Shown here one piece after another: positions 1-11,219 of a stretch of DNA of 64,000 nucleotides; positions within the stretch are counted from its first letter, which is position 1, and each line of letters opens with the position of its first letter. Below the pieces are notes generated by a model. It did not search any database, was not told the DNA's origin, and saw only the letters and a program-made list of their open reading frames with translations. The stretch comes from Leucophora obtusa (taxonomy: Eukaryota > Arthropoda > Insecta > Diptera > Anthomyiidae). The stretch covers positions 93,580,815 through 93,644,814 of the forward strand of contig OX465297.1 of assembly GCA_949987735.1 (NCBI GenBank), in the 5' to 3' direction. The translations under genes were made by a program, and so were the position numbers.

Positions 1-1181
1 AGCATTTTGTTGCTGTTTTTTGTCTACTAATATTCAGAGAAGGTTTTTCTGAATTAAGCAGGGTAAATTGTCATTTGTATTGTACTAAAATATAACTAAA
101 ATTTTGTAGATTTTGAATTCCCATTGTGGCAACGCTGACACAAGCTTACACACTACATGTGTTTGTATGTTTTTCATACAAGAGTGTAGTTACGTCTTTT
201 TGCATTAAGAAATACATGCACTTGTAGTTACGTCCGTTTGAATTTCTTTAATAAAGTCGCCATTTTTGATCGTAGAAGCCTAGAATTTTGTGTGAACATG
301 TAGTTTGATAAAACGAACCATAATCAATAAAAAACTCGATTTCGAATTTTTGTGTAGTTACTTCCGTTTGCATTTAAGGTGACGATATGTAATTCCCTGT
401 ATATATATTCAAGAATGCTGTTTTTCTGGGTGCACCTTTATTGTTGTTAAAAATCGCATGATTTTATGTGAACTCGTTTTGTGGAAACTCCCCGATAATA
501 AACTGTAGTATTTTATTCTGTGTTTGCGCTATTAATGCTGTAGGGTAAGCGAATTTTTAAATATTTAAAAGAAAAATTCTTTGTACATAAGTTCTTAAAT
601 TTTTTTTAGCTGTCGTGTTAAATGTGTATTTGTAAAATAAGTGCTTTTGTTAAAAATCCACAGATATTAAGGGCCATATGCATAATCACTTTCAAAATTT
701 ATAAATATATTTTTTTTTTTATAAAACAAATTTTTCATACAAAATTCATTTTATAAACATATTATAAGGTTTTCAAATTATTATGCACAGGCACTTAAGT
801 GGATAGCGTAGATTTTTAATATTATTTATCATATTTTTGAAAAATATATGGGATTAGTGAAAATATAAAATTTTAAAAATTTTTTATTTTTTGTTAAAAT
901 ATAATAAAACAGAATTAAAAAAACTGAAAAATAATTGTTAAATAAAATAATAATCCTGGTAATCGCGAGATTTTCAAAACACAAATTATTGATCAATGGT
1001 TTTAATAATTTTTTTTGATATGTCGTAGTGAACTTTTTTCCTCATGCCAAAAGCTATCGCAAAATCGATGGCACAATACCGATTATATTAACAAGTATAC
1101 TTACGGCTTACGCCATTTTCAAAATAAACAGTTCAATGTAACGCTTACAAACACTCAACAATTTTCCAAATATGTACTCAC
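1..1181. other. Gene-free AT-rich DNA, probable intron
   Basis: No coding potential is visible. On the minus strand this lies just 3' of a splice donor, so it is probably intron of the gene whose exon follows. A phrase close to GTAGTTACGTCCGTTTG recurs three times in degenerate form (near 186, 225 and 354). A segment at about 676-800 rich in TTATAAA/ATTATGCA recurs at about 38967-39062, which marks a dispersed repeat. Confidence 0.5.
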
Positions 1182-1651
1182 TTAGTTTTTGTTATTTGCT
1201 TATTGGGTGTAAGTGTTGGCGATTGCCCATTAAAATTTAAGTTGTGCCATGAACTTGTCCGTTTAGTTGGTTCCCCAATATATGGCAATTCATTTGTTGT
1301 AGTTTGTCTTCGCTCGTAACTCTCCAGGGCTGGTTTATATATAATTCTTATGGAATGATTTCTATGTTTTGCTTTATTTGATGGTGATGTTATGATTAAC
1401 TCTGGCGGCATATTCCGTAAACCATCACCAATTTCTTCAATATAACGTCTTTGTAATTCACTTTTTAAAAGATTTCGACGTACACGCGGCATTGTGCCAT
1501 AACATGTTACAACACCATTTGCATCAATATACTCATCATCAGTTGAAAATAATAAATCAGATCCGGGATCTGTGGTAGGCATATCCAAAAGCAGACGTTC
1601 GTCCTTTTTACGACGATGTAATGATTTAAAACGAAATTTTATTCTGTGAGG
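1182..1651 (-). CDS. Internal coding exon of an unidentified host protein
   Basis: A 470-bp open stretch on the minus strand has a plausible TTTTCAG acceptor at its 5' end and a perfect GTGAGT donor (plus-strand 1176-1181) at its 3' end. The reading frame enters in phase 0 and leaves after the second base of a codon, encoding about 156 residues. The ORF could be read as ending at a stop just past position 1182, but that stop overlaps the donor, so splicing is the better model. The peptide is basic and hydrophilic, with an early Arg/Lys-rich stretch and Ser/Thr/Pro-rich ends; I see no catalytic motif, membrane segment or known domain. Composition is unlike the surrounding transposons. I do not recognise the protein. 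The rest of the gene lies outside the window or in exons too short to see. Confidence 0.62.
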
Positions 1652-1781
1652 CTGAAAAGAATATATAAAATTTTTTAATTTAATTTTTTTGTTAAACGAA
1701 ATGCACGAAATCGTTTAAAATTAAATTTTTCCACACAAATTTTTACCCCATAATTCAAAAATGCTTTATAAAGTTATAGTA

Positions 1782-2011
1782 CACAGAAAAAAACTAAAAA
1801 CGAGTTTCAATTACGTAATTCATTATATTGATTAAAATTTTAATTGGTTTTGCACCTATCACTCAAATGATACTATTAATTACTAAAAATTGTATATGAT
1901 TAATTGAAACAATTAAAATATTAATTGATTCAATTAAATATTTGATTAATAACAGTTTTTATTTTTATCATATGTTTAATTCGATATTTTAGATTAATTA
2001 TTTTTTCTGTG
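1782..2011. mobile_element. 230-bp TA-flanked MITE (CACAGAAAAAA family)
   Basis: Terminal inverted repeats run CACAGAAAAAA inward from the left and TTTTTTCTGTG at the right, with TA on each side. No ORF. The interior, rich in ATTAATTG, is shared with 61688-62155 and 22899-23266. A 2-bp TA duplication fits the IS630/Tc1/mariner group; the source transposase is unknown. Confidence 0.7.
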
Positions 2012-2445
2012 TAGGTTTATGAAACAAATTTTATATGAGAAATTAGTTTTGTACACCTACTTTCATTTATAAAGTTTTTATGAATTGCCACTTTAGTTGT
2101 TTTCGTTTCGTCTTATAATATGTCTATTAATATTTTTTTCGTCTGTGACCTTTTGAAAAAACGAAAACAATCAGTGTTTATTTAGCCAAAAAAGTTTAAA
2201 ATAAAATTGGGATTTCATATTTCCGAAAATTTGCGAGATTTGTACGAAATCAAATTACTTAAAAAGTAAATTAATTGCTATTCTTCCTATTTTCGTTCGT
2301 AATGTCGAAAAATATACACCTTAACCCCAGCTTACTAAAAAAAAAAAACAAAGTAATGTGTCTAAAAATAGATTTTCGAAAATGTTTTAATCATTACTTT
2401 GCGTTTATAAATCATGCAATACGTAGTTAGTGATAGGTAAGTGAA

Positions 2446-3260
2446 TACTCAGTCAGAAAAATACAACGGGAAACCGATGGCAACCCAGCAAAATATTGCT
2501 AATGACACCTCATTACTATTTGCATTACCAAAAATGATATATCATTACATTTTACATTATTTTATAATATAAAATAATGAATTCCTAATAACGGCCTATT
2601 GTATTCATTGTCTCTAAATATAAAATAATGACTTACTCGTAATAGTTTAAATAAGTACTTTTTACACAGTTAAATTTTATACATTTTTATTTTTTATATG
2701 TAAATATGTTTTATGTTTAAATTTTTATGACGAGTCCTAAAATTAAACACTAGAGAAAACTTAAATTTTTCTGAATGTATTTCCCTAAGCTAATAGTATT
2801 TGCTTAACTCCTTATTTTTAAGAATCAAGTAAGCAATCGGATAACCACTTATAATTCAACTTTTTGTAAGCATGTGTGTAACCACTTATTATTCAAAATC
2901 TCATAACTACTTATTTCTCATTTTTTCGTAAGTGAGCGGGTAAGCGTGAATACTTATAAAAACGACCCCGCCAAACAAAAATAATGAGTCTAGACGCCAA
3001 AAAATAAGTTGTGCGGAGCTATGAATTTCTATTATACATATAACCACTTATTTGGTAATGAAAGATTTTGCTGGGAAGTCAAAAGTGCTGACAAAAAGCT
3101 GGTACAAGCGCTGACAAAAAGTGCCTATTTCCAAATAGATAACAATGACAGAAAAAGCAATGGGGAAACAAAAAGTTTGTTGGAACTAATATGCCAACTT
3201 AGGGCGAAAAACGCTGGTCTTAAAGCAGCTTTTCCACAAACAAAAAAATCAATTGTATGA
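2446..3260. mobile_element. Mosaic of CCCAGT-type TIR element fragments
   Basis: A left end reading CTCAGTCAGAAA at 2448 matches the terminus of the complete element at 53763. The segment around 3190-3260 matches 54180-54260 of that element. Between them, TAATGACACC-type sequence matches the element at 62202-63885. No right terminus was found, so this looks like a rearranged or truncated composite. The short ORF at 3009-3260 lies inside it and is not considered a gene. Confidence 0.5.
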
Positions 3261-3591
3261 AACAAAAACTTTTGTAAAGGGTTTACTCTCTTTAGAAATC
3301 AATATAAACAACAATATTTAATCCATTATAAAACAATATTTAAACAATTTACATTTCGTTTAGCTTTCGTATTGTACTACCAGGCGGTTTTCAACTCTCT
3401 CGTGAAATCTATTAAATAAAAATTTCTTATTGAATTTAATTTAAAGACAGCTCTTGCAACGAGCATATAATTTAAAAGAGGTATTAACTCTCCCTACCTC
3501 TGTTAAGTCACTCTCTTCTTAATTTGTATCGAAAAATGTTGTCATAAGAATTACACACGTCTGCAAAGGCTAACATTTTTCGATACAAACT

Positions 3592-3698
3592 GTTAATGTT
3601 CGAAAGAGGCGATGAAAACCGCCATACTTTGAAAGAAACAAAATTTCACGATTTTGACCTCTAACAGGCGGTTTTCATCGCCTCTTTCGAACATTAAC
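3592..3698. repeat. 107-bp perfect-arm palindrome
   Basis: Two 32-bp arms (3592-3623 and 3667-3698) are exact reverse complements around a 43-bp spacer, and would form a long hairpin. A related GGCGGTTTTCAACTCTC phrase lies upstream near 3384 and a similar one near 19370. It is probably the end pair of a small foldback MITE. Confidence 0.8.
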
Positions 3699-4090
3699 AT
3701 TTGGTAACGGTATACCGTTATCGAAACAAAAATACCGGTATGTATCGCTATTATAAATTATGTTAAAAACAAGTAAAAACTTAACATATATTTCATTTTA
3801 CGTGTTAAAAATACAGATTATAAGCTTTAGATTCAATGCTTAGTAACTAAAATTATTATCCATAAATTTTTTTGTGGAAAAAAAAAACTGAAGGTCATTA
3901 TAGAAAAGTTGAAAAATTATCATTTTTATATAAATTAATAAATACCGGTGAAATACCGGTAACTACCAATAAAAATAACGGTATCGGTAACGATAACGGT
4001 ATTTGTAAATTTTTTTAGAGGTTTTGGTAACGGTATTTATTTTGAAACGGTATTTTAGCGATAACGGTATTATAACGACAACGTTAACCA
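3699..4090. repeat. Degenerate ACCGTTA/TAACGGT repeat
   Basis: Short ACGGTA, ACCGGTA and TAACGGTAT motifs recur irregularly with no ORF. The same motif class forms a more regular array at 19570-20150, where it again lies next to a TTTTCAACTCTC phrase, so the two loci are probably copies of one repeat family. Confidence 0.55.
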
Positions 4091-4194
4091 ACCTTGCTTA
4101 TTCCTGATCGCAAAAATAAAAGTCAAAAAATAACTTGTTTGCTCGAAAAAATAAAATAACTTTTATTTTTGCTCAAAAAACTATTAGTCGTATA

Positions 4195-5063
4195 CACTTA
4201 AGTCTCTTTTTATGCGGATTTGAAGTTATGCGGTTTTAAAATTGACTTGCTTTGCGCTTTCTTCCAACTTTTATAATACTTTTTATTTAATTTTGTTTCT
4301 CATTTTTAGCATTTTTAAATATTGGCATAACTCATTTTTCAAAATTATTTCTTATACTATGTGTATGTGTGTTTCCCGTTCTAGATTTTATGAAAAGCTG
4401 AACAAAAGGTTTTAAATGTTTTTCTTAAAAGAAATAGAAAAAACCGAGAAACAAAAATGGTAATTTTAGATCCCGTAGAAAATGGGAAATTGGAAAATAT
4501 TTTAAACCTGGATAATTTTCAATAAGTGCAATTAAAATGAATGAGTCTCAAATAAGAAAATCTGTTATTTCTGGCTCACAACTGACTTCAAAATTGACAT
4601 GTAATTCTCGGGAATACGATCGTTTTAAGGAGAAATGCACATGTGTGGACATATATGGATGCATGTATGGAGATTTATGTATCCATGTATGGAAAAGCAT
4701 GTTTATGATCATGCACAAACATACATTAAACCTATATGAATCCATATATGTAGATTTTTAGCCACGGTATTAGTTTTTAATGATTTTATGTTTTTTTTGG
4801 AAAGTACAGTATGTATACAAGTGTTATTTTGTGTTAAAAGTAAAAATAAATGAACCATTTTTAATTCTGTAGTTTTTTTTATGCGATTTTAGTCCAATTT
4901 TCTCACCTTGTTTCAAAGTTATGCGGTTTTTGAAATATTCAGAACGCATCTCCCGTTTTTGTATGGAAGTAGAGTTCTTTTTTTTACGGATTTTTTTTAT
5001 GCGGATTTTTTTTATGCGGTTTTTTTTTGGAACGCATCTACCGCATAAAAAAAGACTTAAGTG
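4195..5063. mobile_element. 869-bp TA-flanked TIR element
   Basis: The ends read CACTTAAGTCTCTTTTTATG and, inverted, CACTTAAGTCTTTTTTTATG, each continuing to CGG and flanked by TA. Extra GCGGTTTTTTTTATG-type subterminal repeats lie near the right end. No transposase: the two small opposing ORFs at 4537-4761 fall in ATGCATG-rich sequence and are not convincing. TA target and TIRs suggest a non-autonomous Tc1/mariner/pogo-type element. Confidence 0.75.
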
Positions 5064-5354
5064 TATTTAAAAAGCACAGCATTTTTTGGAAGACTAGTCC
5101 ACAAGGATCATTATGTTGTACTTGAGTCATTTCTCTAAAACTTGGTTCTATATGCTTTTTTTGTTTAAAAATTTAAAAATAACTGTTATTTTAGGTGCCT
5201 AAAATTTGTTTGTTTTTGCTATTTTTAGTCTAAAAATATTAATATTTTCTATATATTTTACAATATAATTTGTTATTTTCAATGAACTAAAAGTTACCTC
5301 AAATTTAACTAAAATTTTCTAAATTTAAGTTTTATTTTTGCTGTGTTTACCTTA

Positions 5355-5965
5355 CACTCAAAAAAAAAAGTCAGTAAAGTCAGCAAAAAATGTTGCTGTG
5401 TCAGCAAATTTTTAGTCAGGAGCGTGCTTGCAAAAAAGTTGGTAATTTCAGCAAAAGTGTTTGCTGAAAATCAGCGAGCTGATTTTTACCACAAAAAATA
5501 GTAATCTTAGCAAAAGTTTTGCTAACACTTAGTCGATTGCAAATGAAAAACATCCTTGCTAAAATCACTAAACTTTTAGCTGAATATTTGTAGACTGAAA
5601 AAAACTCAAAAAATTTGTAGAGAAATTTTACTTTAGTTAATCTATTTGCTGAAAATTTAAATATAGAAATTTTGTAGAGTTGTTTTTTTAATTATCATTT
5701 CCGTTGTCTGTACTACATACAGACAAGCTGCCATATCTAGATCTTGTCTAACTGGTTGTCGTCCACGCTACAATTGCGGTTATCAGCACAATTTTTGTAG
5801 CAAAATAGATTAGTAAAACATTAGTTCAAAATTAGTTTAGTGTTAAAAAAATATAACTAAAACTTTTGCTGAAAACGGACATTCAGCAAAAAAATTGCTG
5901 AAAACTAGTACACTTGATATACAAGACGTTTTACTAATTTTTCTACTAAGTAATTTTTTTGAGTG
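5355..5965. mobile_element. 611-bp TA-flanked MITE (CACTCAAAAAA family), copy 1
   Basis: TIRs begin CACTCAAAAAAAAAAG at the left and end TTTTTTTGAGTG at the right, with TA on both sides. The interior is rich in TCAGCAAAA/TTTTGCTGA. A near-identical but slightly shorter copy lies at 38345-38914. It is followed at about 6057 by a second GAGTGTA end, the remnant of another element of this type. Confidence 0.8.
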
Positions 5966-6145
5966 TAGTAGTAATCTCAGCAGCATCTTTTGTATGGATA
6001 TTTTAACAAATTTGAGTAGCTTTTTCTGTTATTTTTATAAGTTTATTTCTGTGAGTGTAGGTTTCAGAATTTAGAGTCCCTGAACATCGTATTCAACTTC
6101 GCTTTAAAGCCAATAGCATTTTAAAAGTATTTATGGGGTTTATTC

Positions 6146-6865
6146 TAGAGATGAGTGATCCGCTGATTTTTGAATAACGCCGCTACCAGTGATCGTGATT
6201 TTCAAATCACCGTTCTTTTAAACAGTGACCGTGATCACGAGTTTGTAATAGAGATGGGTGATTCGGCGATTTTTCAGTAACATTGTTCTCAGTGAATGTG
6301 ATTTGCAAATCGTTGTTCTTTTAAACTGTGATCGTGATCACGGGTTTTCTACGGAAAAGACTTCGATTTTCTGATAAATAAACGAAATAATATTTATGGC
6401 GAGTTTTTAAGATGTCAGTTAAACTTGGTTTAGTTAAACCGAAAACGAATTTTGTCAGCCATTTCAAAGTTTATTAACAAAAATTTGCCGGAAAAACTTT
6501 TTCTCGAGTCTAATTTATTTCTTTATTGAAATAAAACAAAATAGATCACATTTTAAAAGCAGTATTCCAGTTACAAACTGCGTTAAACTAAAAACTGGGC
6601 CTTAAAAGAAAAATAGTTGCGACCGTTAACAAAGACGTGATAGAAGGAGACATTTTATTCAGAAGAGTGTGAAAGCAAGTCACTGTTATTGAAAAAAAAC
6701 ATGTATTACTGTGCACAATGAAGTTTGCAAGAAAGAATAGTACAAAAATATTAAAAGAACGACATTCCGAGTAACTGCGACTTTAAATATTTGATCACTG
6801 CCGTTACCAGTGATTTATCAATAACTGTGATTAAATCACCGGTATGAAAATATCGCTCATCTCTA
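6146..6865. mobile_element. hAT-type non-autonomous element, TSD GTTTATTC
   Basis: The ends are TAGAGATGAGTGAT and, inverted, TAGAGATGAGCGAT, flanked by an exact 8-bp direct duplication GTTTATTC (6138-6145 and 6866-6873). An internal tandem copy of the terminal GAGATGGGTGAT...CGATTTTT motif starts near 6251. No ORF. The 8-bp target duplication and TIR length are typical of hAT elements. Confidence 0.85.
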
Positions 6866-7095
6866 GTTTATTCCACCTTGTGAATGTCATAAGAATATTT
6901 TCGAATGAAATGAATTAATAATTTATTCAATTCTTGGATATAGGTTTTGAAAATCGCATAAGTAAGTAAATTCTTTAGGAGCTCTGATTGGGGAAAACAT
7001 TTTGTTCGTTAAGCACCGTAAGTTGTTTGAGTTTCACGTGAAAAAACTGTTATCTCTATATATAAAAGAATAAAGTGACTGACTGACTGACTGAC

Positions 7096-7650
7096 TCAAC
7101 ATCGCCCAGCCCAAACCGCTGAAGCTAGGAAGTTGAAATTTGGTATGTAGGTTCCTCTTTCGGGGTAGACGTCCACTAAGACGGGATTTTTGGAAATTCC
7201 TACCGGAACGGGCAAAAAGGGGGAAAGTGTCCCCCTTGACGGCCTGCCAAAACCCCTTTGGCTAGAAAGCTGATATTTAAGATATGTGTTCCTTGGAGTA
7301 GGGGCTAACTTTTCTGGAAAGTACTTTCTAGAATTTTGGACAGGGACGTTGTAAAAATGGGGGTTAAAAAGGGGAAAAAGGCCCCCCTTGACGGCCTGCC
7401 CAAACCGCTGGAGGTAGGAAGTTGAAATTTGGTATAAAGGTTCCTCCACTATCGTAGACATCCACCAAGACGGGAGTTTTGGAAATTTTTACAGGGACGG
7501 GCAAAACTGGGAAAAAGTCTCCCCCTTGACGGCCTGCTCAAACTGCTGGAGCTATGAAGTTGAAATTTGGTATGTAGGTTCCTCGACCGGTGTAGACGTC
7601 CGTTGAGACGGCATTTTTGGAAATTCTTATCGGGAGGGGCAAAAAGGGGA
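7096..7650 (+). repeat. ~145-bp repeats, left block
   Basis: About four degenerate units, alternating two related forms, share AAACCGCTG...GGAAGTTGAAATTTGGTAT, GTTCCTC, TTTTTGGAAATTCCTACCGG and CCCTTGACGGCCTG. Recurrences at 7110, 7398 and 7540 give a period near 145 bp. The same unit fills 11220-12960. Similar Helitron-associated repeats are common in insects (recalled, not searched). The open frames here are repeat artefacts. Confidence 0.7.
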
Positions 7651-7655
7651 CAAAA

Positions 7656-10600
7656 AAAGTACCTTTTTCCAAAAAAGTACCTTTTCCCAAAAAAAGTACC
7701 TTTTCCCAAAAAAAGTACCTTTTTCCAAAAAAAGTACCTTTTTCCAAAAAAAGTACCTTTTTCCAAAAAAAGTACCTTTTTCCAAAAAAAAGTACCTTTT
7801 TCCAAAAAAAGTACCTTTTTCCAAAAAAAAGTACCTTTTTCCAAAAAAAAGTACCTTTTTCCAAAAAAAGTACCTTTTTCCAAAAAAAGTACCTTTTTCC
7901 AAAAAAAGTACCTTTTTCCAAAAAAAGTACCTTATTCCAAAAAAAGTACCTTATTTCAAAAAAAGTACCTTTTTCCAAAAAAGTACCTTTTCCCAAAAAA
8001 AGTACCTTTTCCCAAAAAAAGTACCTTTTTCCAAAAAAAGTACCTTTTTCCAAAAAAAGTACCTTTTTCCAAAAAAAGTACCTTTTTCCAAAAAAAAGTA
8101 CCTTTTTCCAAAAAAAGTACCTTTTTCCAAAAAAAGTACCTTTTTCCAAAAAAAGGACCTTTTTCCAAAAAAAGTACCTTTTTCCAAAAAAAGTACCTTA
8201 TTCCAAAAAAAGTACCTTTTTCCAAAAAAAGTACCTTTTTCCAAAAAAAGTACCTTTTTCCAAAAAAAGTACCTTTTTCCAAAAAAAGTACCTTTTTCCA
8301 AAAAAAGTACCTTTTTCCAAAAAAAGTACCTTTTTCCAAAAAAAGTACCTTTTTCCAAAAAAAGTACCTTTTTCCAAAAAAAGTACCTTTTTCCAAAAAA
8401 AGTACCTTTTTCCAAAAAAAGTACCTTTTTCCAAAAAAAGTACCTTTTTCCAAAAAAAGTACCTTTTTTCAAAAGAAGTACCTTTTTTCAAAAGAAGTAC
8501 CTTTTTCCAAAAAAAGTACCTTTTTCCAAAAAAAGTACCTTTTTCCAAAAAAAATTCCTTTTTCCAAAAAAAGTACCTTTTTCCAAAAAAAGTACCTTTT
8601 TCCAAAAAAAGTACCTTTTTCCAAAAAAAGTACCTTTTTCCAAAAAAAGTACCTTTTTCCAAAAAATGTACCTTTTTCTAAAAAAATGTACCTTTTCCAA
8701 AAAAAAAAGTACCTTTTTCCAAAAAAAGTACCTTTTTCCAAAAAAAATTCATTTTTCCAAAAAAAGTACCTTTTTCCAAAAAAAATTCATTTTTCCAAAA
8801 AAAGTACCTTTTTCCAAAAAAAGTACCTTTTTCCAAAAAAAATTCCTTCTTCCAAAAAAAGTACCTTTTTCCAAAAAAAGTACCTTTTTCCAAAAAAAGT
8901 ACCTTTTTTCAAAAAAAGTACCTTTTTCCAAAAAAAAATTCATTTTTCCAAAAAAAGTACCTTTTTCCAAAAAAGTACCTTTTTCCAAAAAAAGCACCTA
9001 TTTCCAAAAAAAAGTACCCTTTTCCAAAAAAAAGTACCTTTTCCAAAAAAAGTACCTTTTTCCAAAAAAAGTACCTATTTCCAAAAAAAGTACCTTTTTC
9101 CAAAAAAAGTACCTTTTTCCAAAAAAAGTACCTTTTTCCAAAAAAAGTACCTTTTCCCAAAAAAAGTTCCTTTTTCCAAAAAAGTACCTTTTTCCAAAAA
9201 AAGTACCTTTTTCCAAAAAAAGTACCTTTTTTCAAAAGAAGTACCTTTTTCCAAAAAAAGAACCTTTTTCCAAAAAAAGTACCTTTTTCCAAAAAAAATT
9301 CCTTTTTCCAAAAAAAGTACCTTTTTCCAAAAAAAGTACCTTTTTCCAAAAAAAGTACCTTTTTCCAAAAAAAGTACCTTTTTCCAAAAAAAGTACCTTT
9401 TTCCAAAAAAAGTACCTTTTTCCAAAAAAAGTACCTTTTTCCAAAAAATGTACCTTTTTCTAAAAAAATGTACCTTTTCCAAAAAAAAAAGTACCTTTTT
9501 CCAAAAAAAGTACCTTTTTCCAAAAAAAATTCATTTTTCCAAAAAAAGTACCTTTTTCCAAAAAAAGTACCTTTTTCCAAAAAAAGTACCTTTTTCCAAA
9601 AAAAATTCCTTCTTCCAAAAAAAGTACCTTTTTCCAAAAAAAGTACCTTTTTCCAAAAAAAGTACCTTTTTTCAAAAAAAGTACCTTTTTCCAAAAAAAA
9701 ATTCATTTTTCCAAAAAAAGTACCTTTTTCCAAAAAAGTACCTTTTTCCAAAAAAAGCACCTATTTCCAAAAAAAAGTACCCTTTTCCAAAAAAAAGTAC
9801 CTTTTCCAAAAAAAGTACCTTTTTCCAAAAAAAGTTCCTATTTCCAAAAAAAGTACCTTTTTCCAAAAAAAGTACCTTTTTCCAAAAAAAGTACCTTTTT
9901 CCAAAAAAAGTACCTTTTCCCAAAAAAAGTTCCTTTTTCCAAAAAAGTACCTTTTTTCAAAAAAAGTACCTTTTTCCAAAAAAGTACCTTTTTTCAAAAA
10001 AAAAGTACCTTTTTCCAAAAAAGTACCTTTTTCCAAAAAAAGTACCCGTTTCCAAAAAAAGTACCTTTTTCCAAAAAAAAATCCTTTTTCCAAAAAAGTA
10101 CCTTTTTCCAAAAAAAGTACCTATTTCCAAAAAAAAGTACCTTTTTTAAAAAAAGTACCTTTTTCCAAAAAATGTACCTTTTTCTAAAAAAAAATGTACC
10201 TTTTCCAAAAAAAAAGTACCTTTTCCAAAAAAAGTACCTTTTTCCAAAAAAAGTACCTTTTTCCAAAAAAAGTACCTTTTCCAAAAAAAAAGTACCTTTT
10301 CCCAAAAAAAACCCTTTTTCTAAAAAAATGTTCCTTTTCCCAAAAAACATACATTTTTTCAAAAAAATACCTTTTTCAAAAAAAGTACCTTTTCCAAAAA
10401 AATGTACCTTTTCCCAAAAAAAAGTACCTTTTTCTAAAAAAATGTTCCTTTTCCAAAAGAAGTACCTTTTCCAAAAAAGTACCTTTTTCCAAAAAACATA
10501 CATTTTTCCAAAAAAAACACCTTATTAAAAAAAATACCTTTTCCAAGAAAAGTAGCTTTTTCCAAAAAAAAGTACCTTTTTCCAAAAAAAGTACCTTTTT

Positions 10601-11130
10601 CCAAAAAAAATTCCTTTTTCCAAAAAAAATTCCTTTTTCCAAAAAAGTACCTTTTTCCAAAAAAAGTACATTTTTCCAAAAAAAAGTACCTTTTTTAAAA
10701 AAAGTACCTTTTTCCAAAAAATTTACCTTTTTCTAAAAAAATTAACCTTTTCCAAAAAAAAAAGTACCTTTTCCAAAAAAAGTACCTTTTTCCAAAAAAT
10801 GTTCGTTTTTCTAAAAAAAGTACCTTTTCCAAAAAAAGTATCTTTTTCCAAAAAAGTACCTTTTTCCAAAAAAAGTACCTTTTTCCAAAAAATATTCCTT
10901 TTTCCAAAAAAGTACCTTTTTTCAAAAAAAAGTAAATTTTTCCAAAAAAAAGTAACTTTTCCAAAAAAAAGTACCTTTTCCCAAAAAAAAGTACCTTTTT
11001 CTAAAAAAATGTTCCTTTTCCAAAAGAAGTACCTTTTCCAAAAAAAGTACATTTTTCCAAAAAACATACATTTTTCCAAAAAAAACACCTTATTAAAAAA
11101 AATACCTTTTCCAAAAAAAGTACAAATAAA
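7656..11130 (+). repeat. 19-bp minisatellite array, ~3.5 kb
   Basis: The unit is AAAAAAAGTACCTTTTTCC, roughly 180 copies. It is nearly homogeneous from 7.7 to 10 kb and decays into variants (GTTCC, TTTACC, GTAAC, CATACA) toward 11.1 kb. Because 19 is not divisible by 3 and the unit rarely makes a stop, all six frames stay open for long distances with a 19-residue peptide period (Lys/Phe/Ser/Pro-rich on plus, Trp/Phe/Lys/Gly-rich on minus). These ORFs, up to 860 codons, are not genes. Marker variants recur at spacings near 770 bp, showing larger internal duplications. Confidence 0.95.
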
Positions 11131-11219
11131 GTACTTTGTAAAAACAAAGTATCTTTTTAAAAAAAATTTCGTTTTTCCAAAAAGTACCATTTAAAATAAT
11201 ATATAATTTCAAAAAAACT

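Noticed and set aside
4537..4761. Opposed 74- and 65-codon ORFs
   Set aside because: They overlap on opposite strands in an ATGTATG/CATACAT-rich part of a TIR element and show no protein features.
7656..11130. CRISPR-like array
   Set aside because: Units are contiguous and near-identical with no unique spacers, in a eukaryotic Helitron.
7538..11194. Long ORFs (up to 860 codons) on both strands
   Set aside because: They are six-frame read-through of the 19-bp minisatellite, with a 19-residue peptide period in every frame. No start context, domain or codon bias supports a protein.
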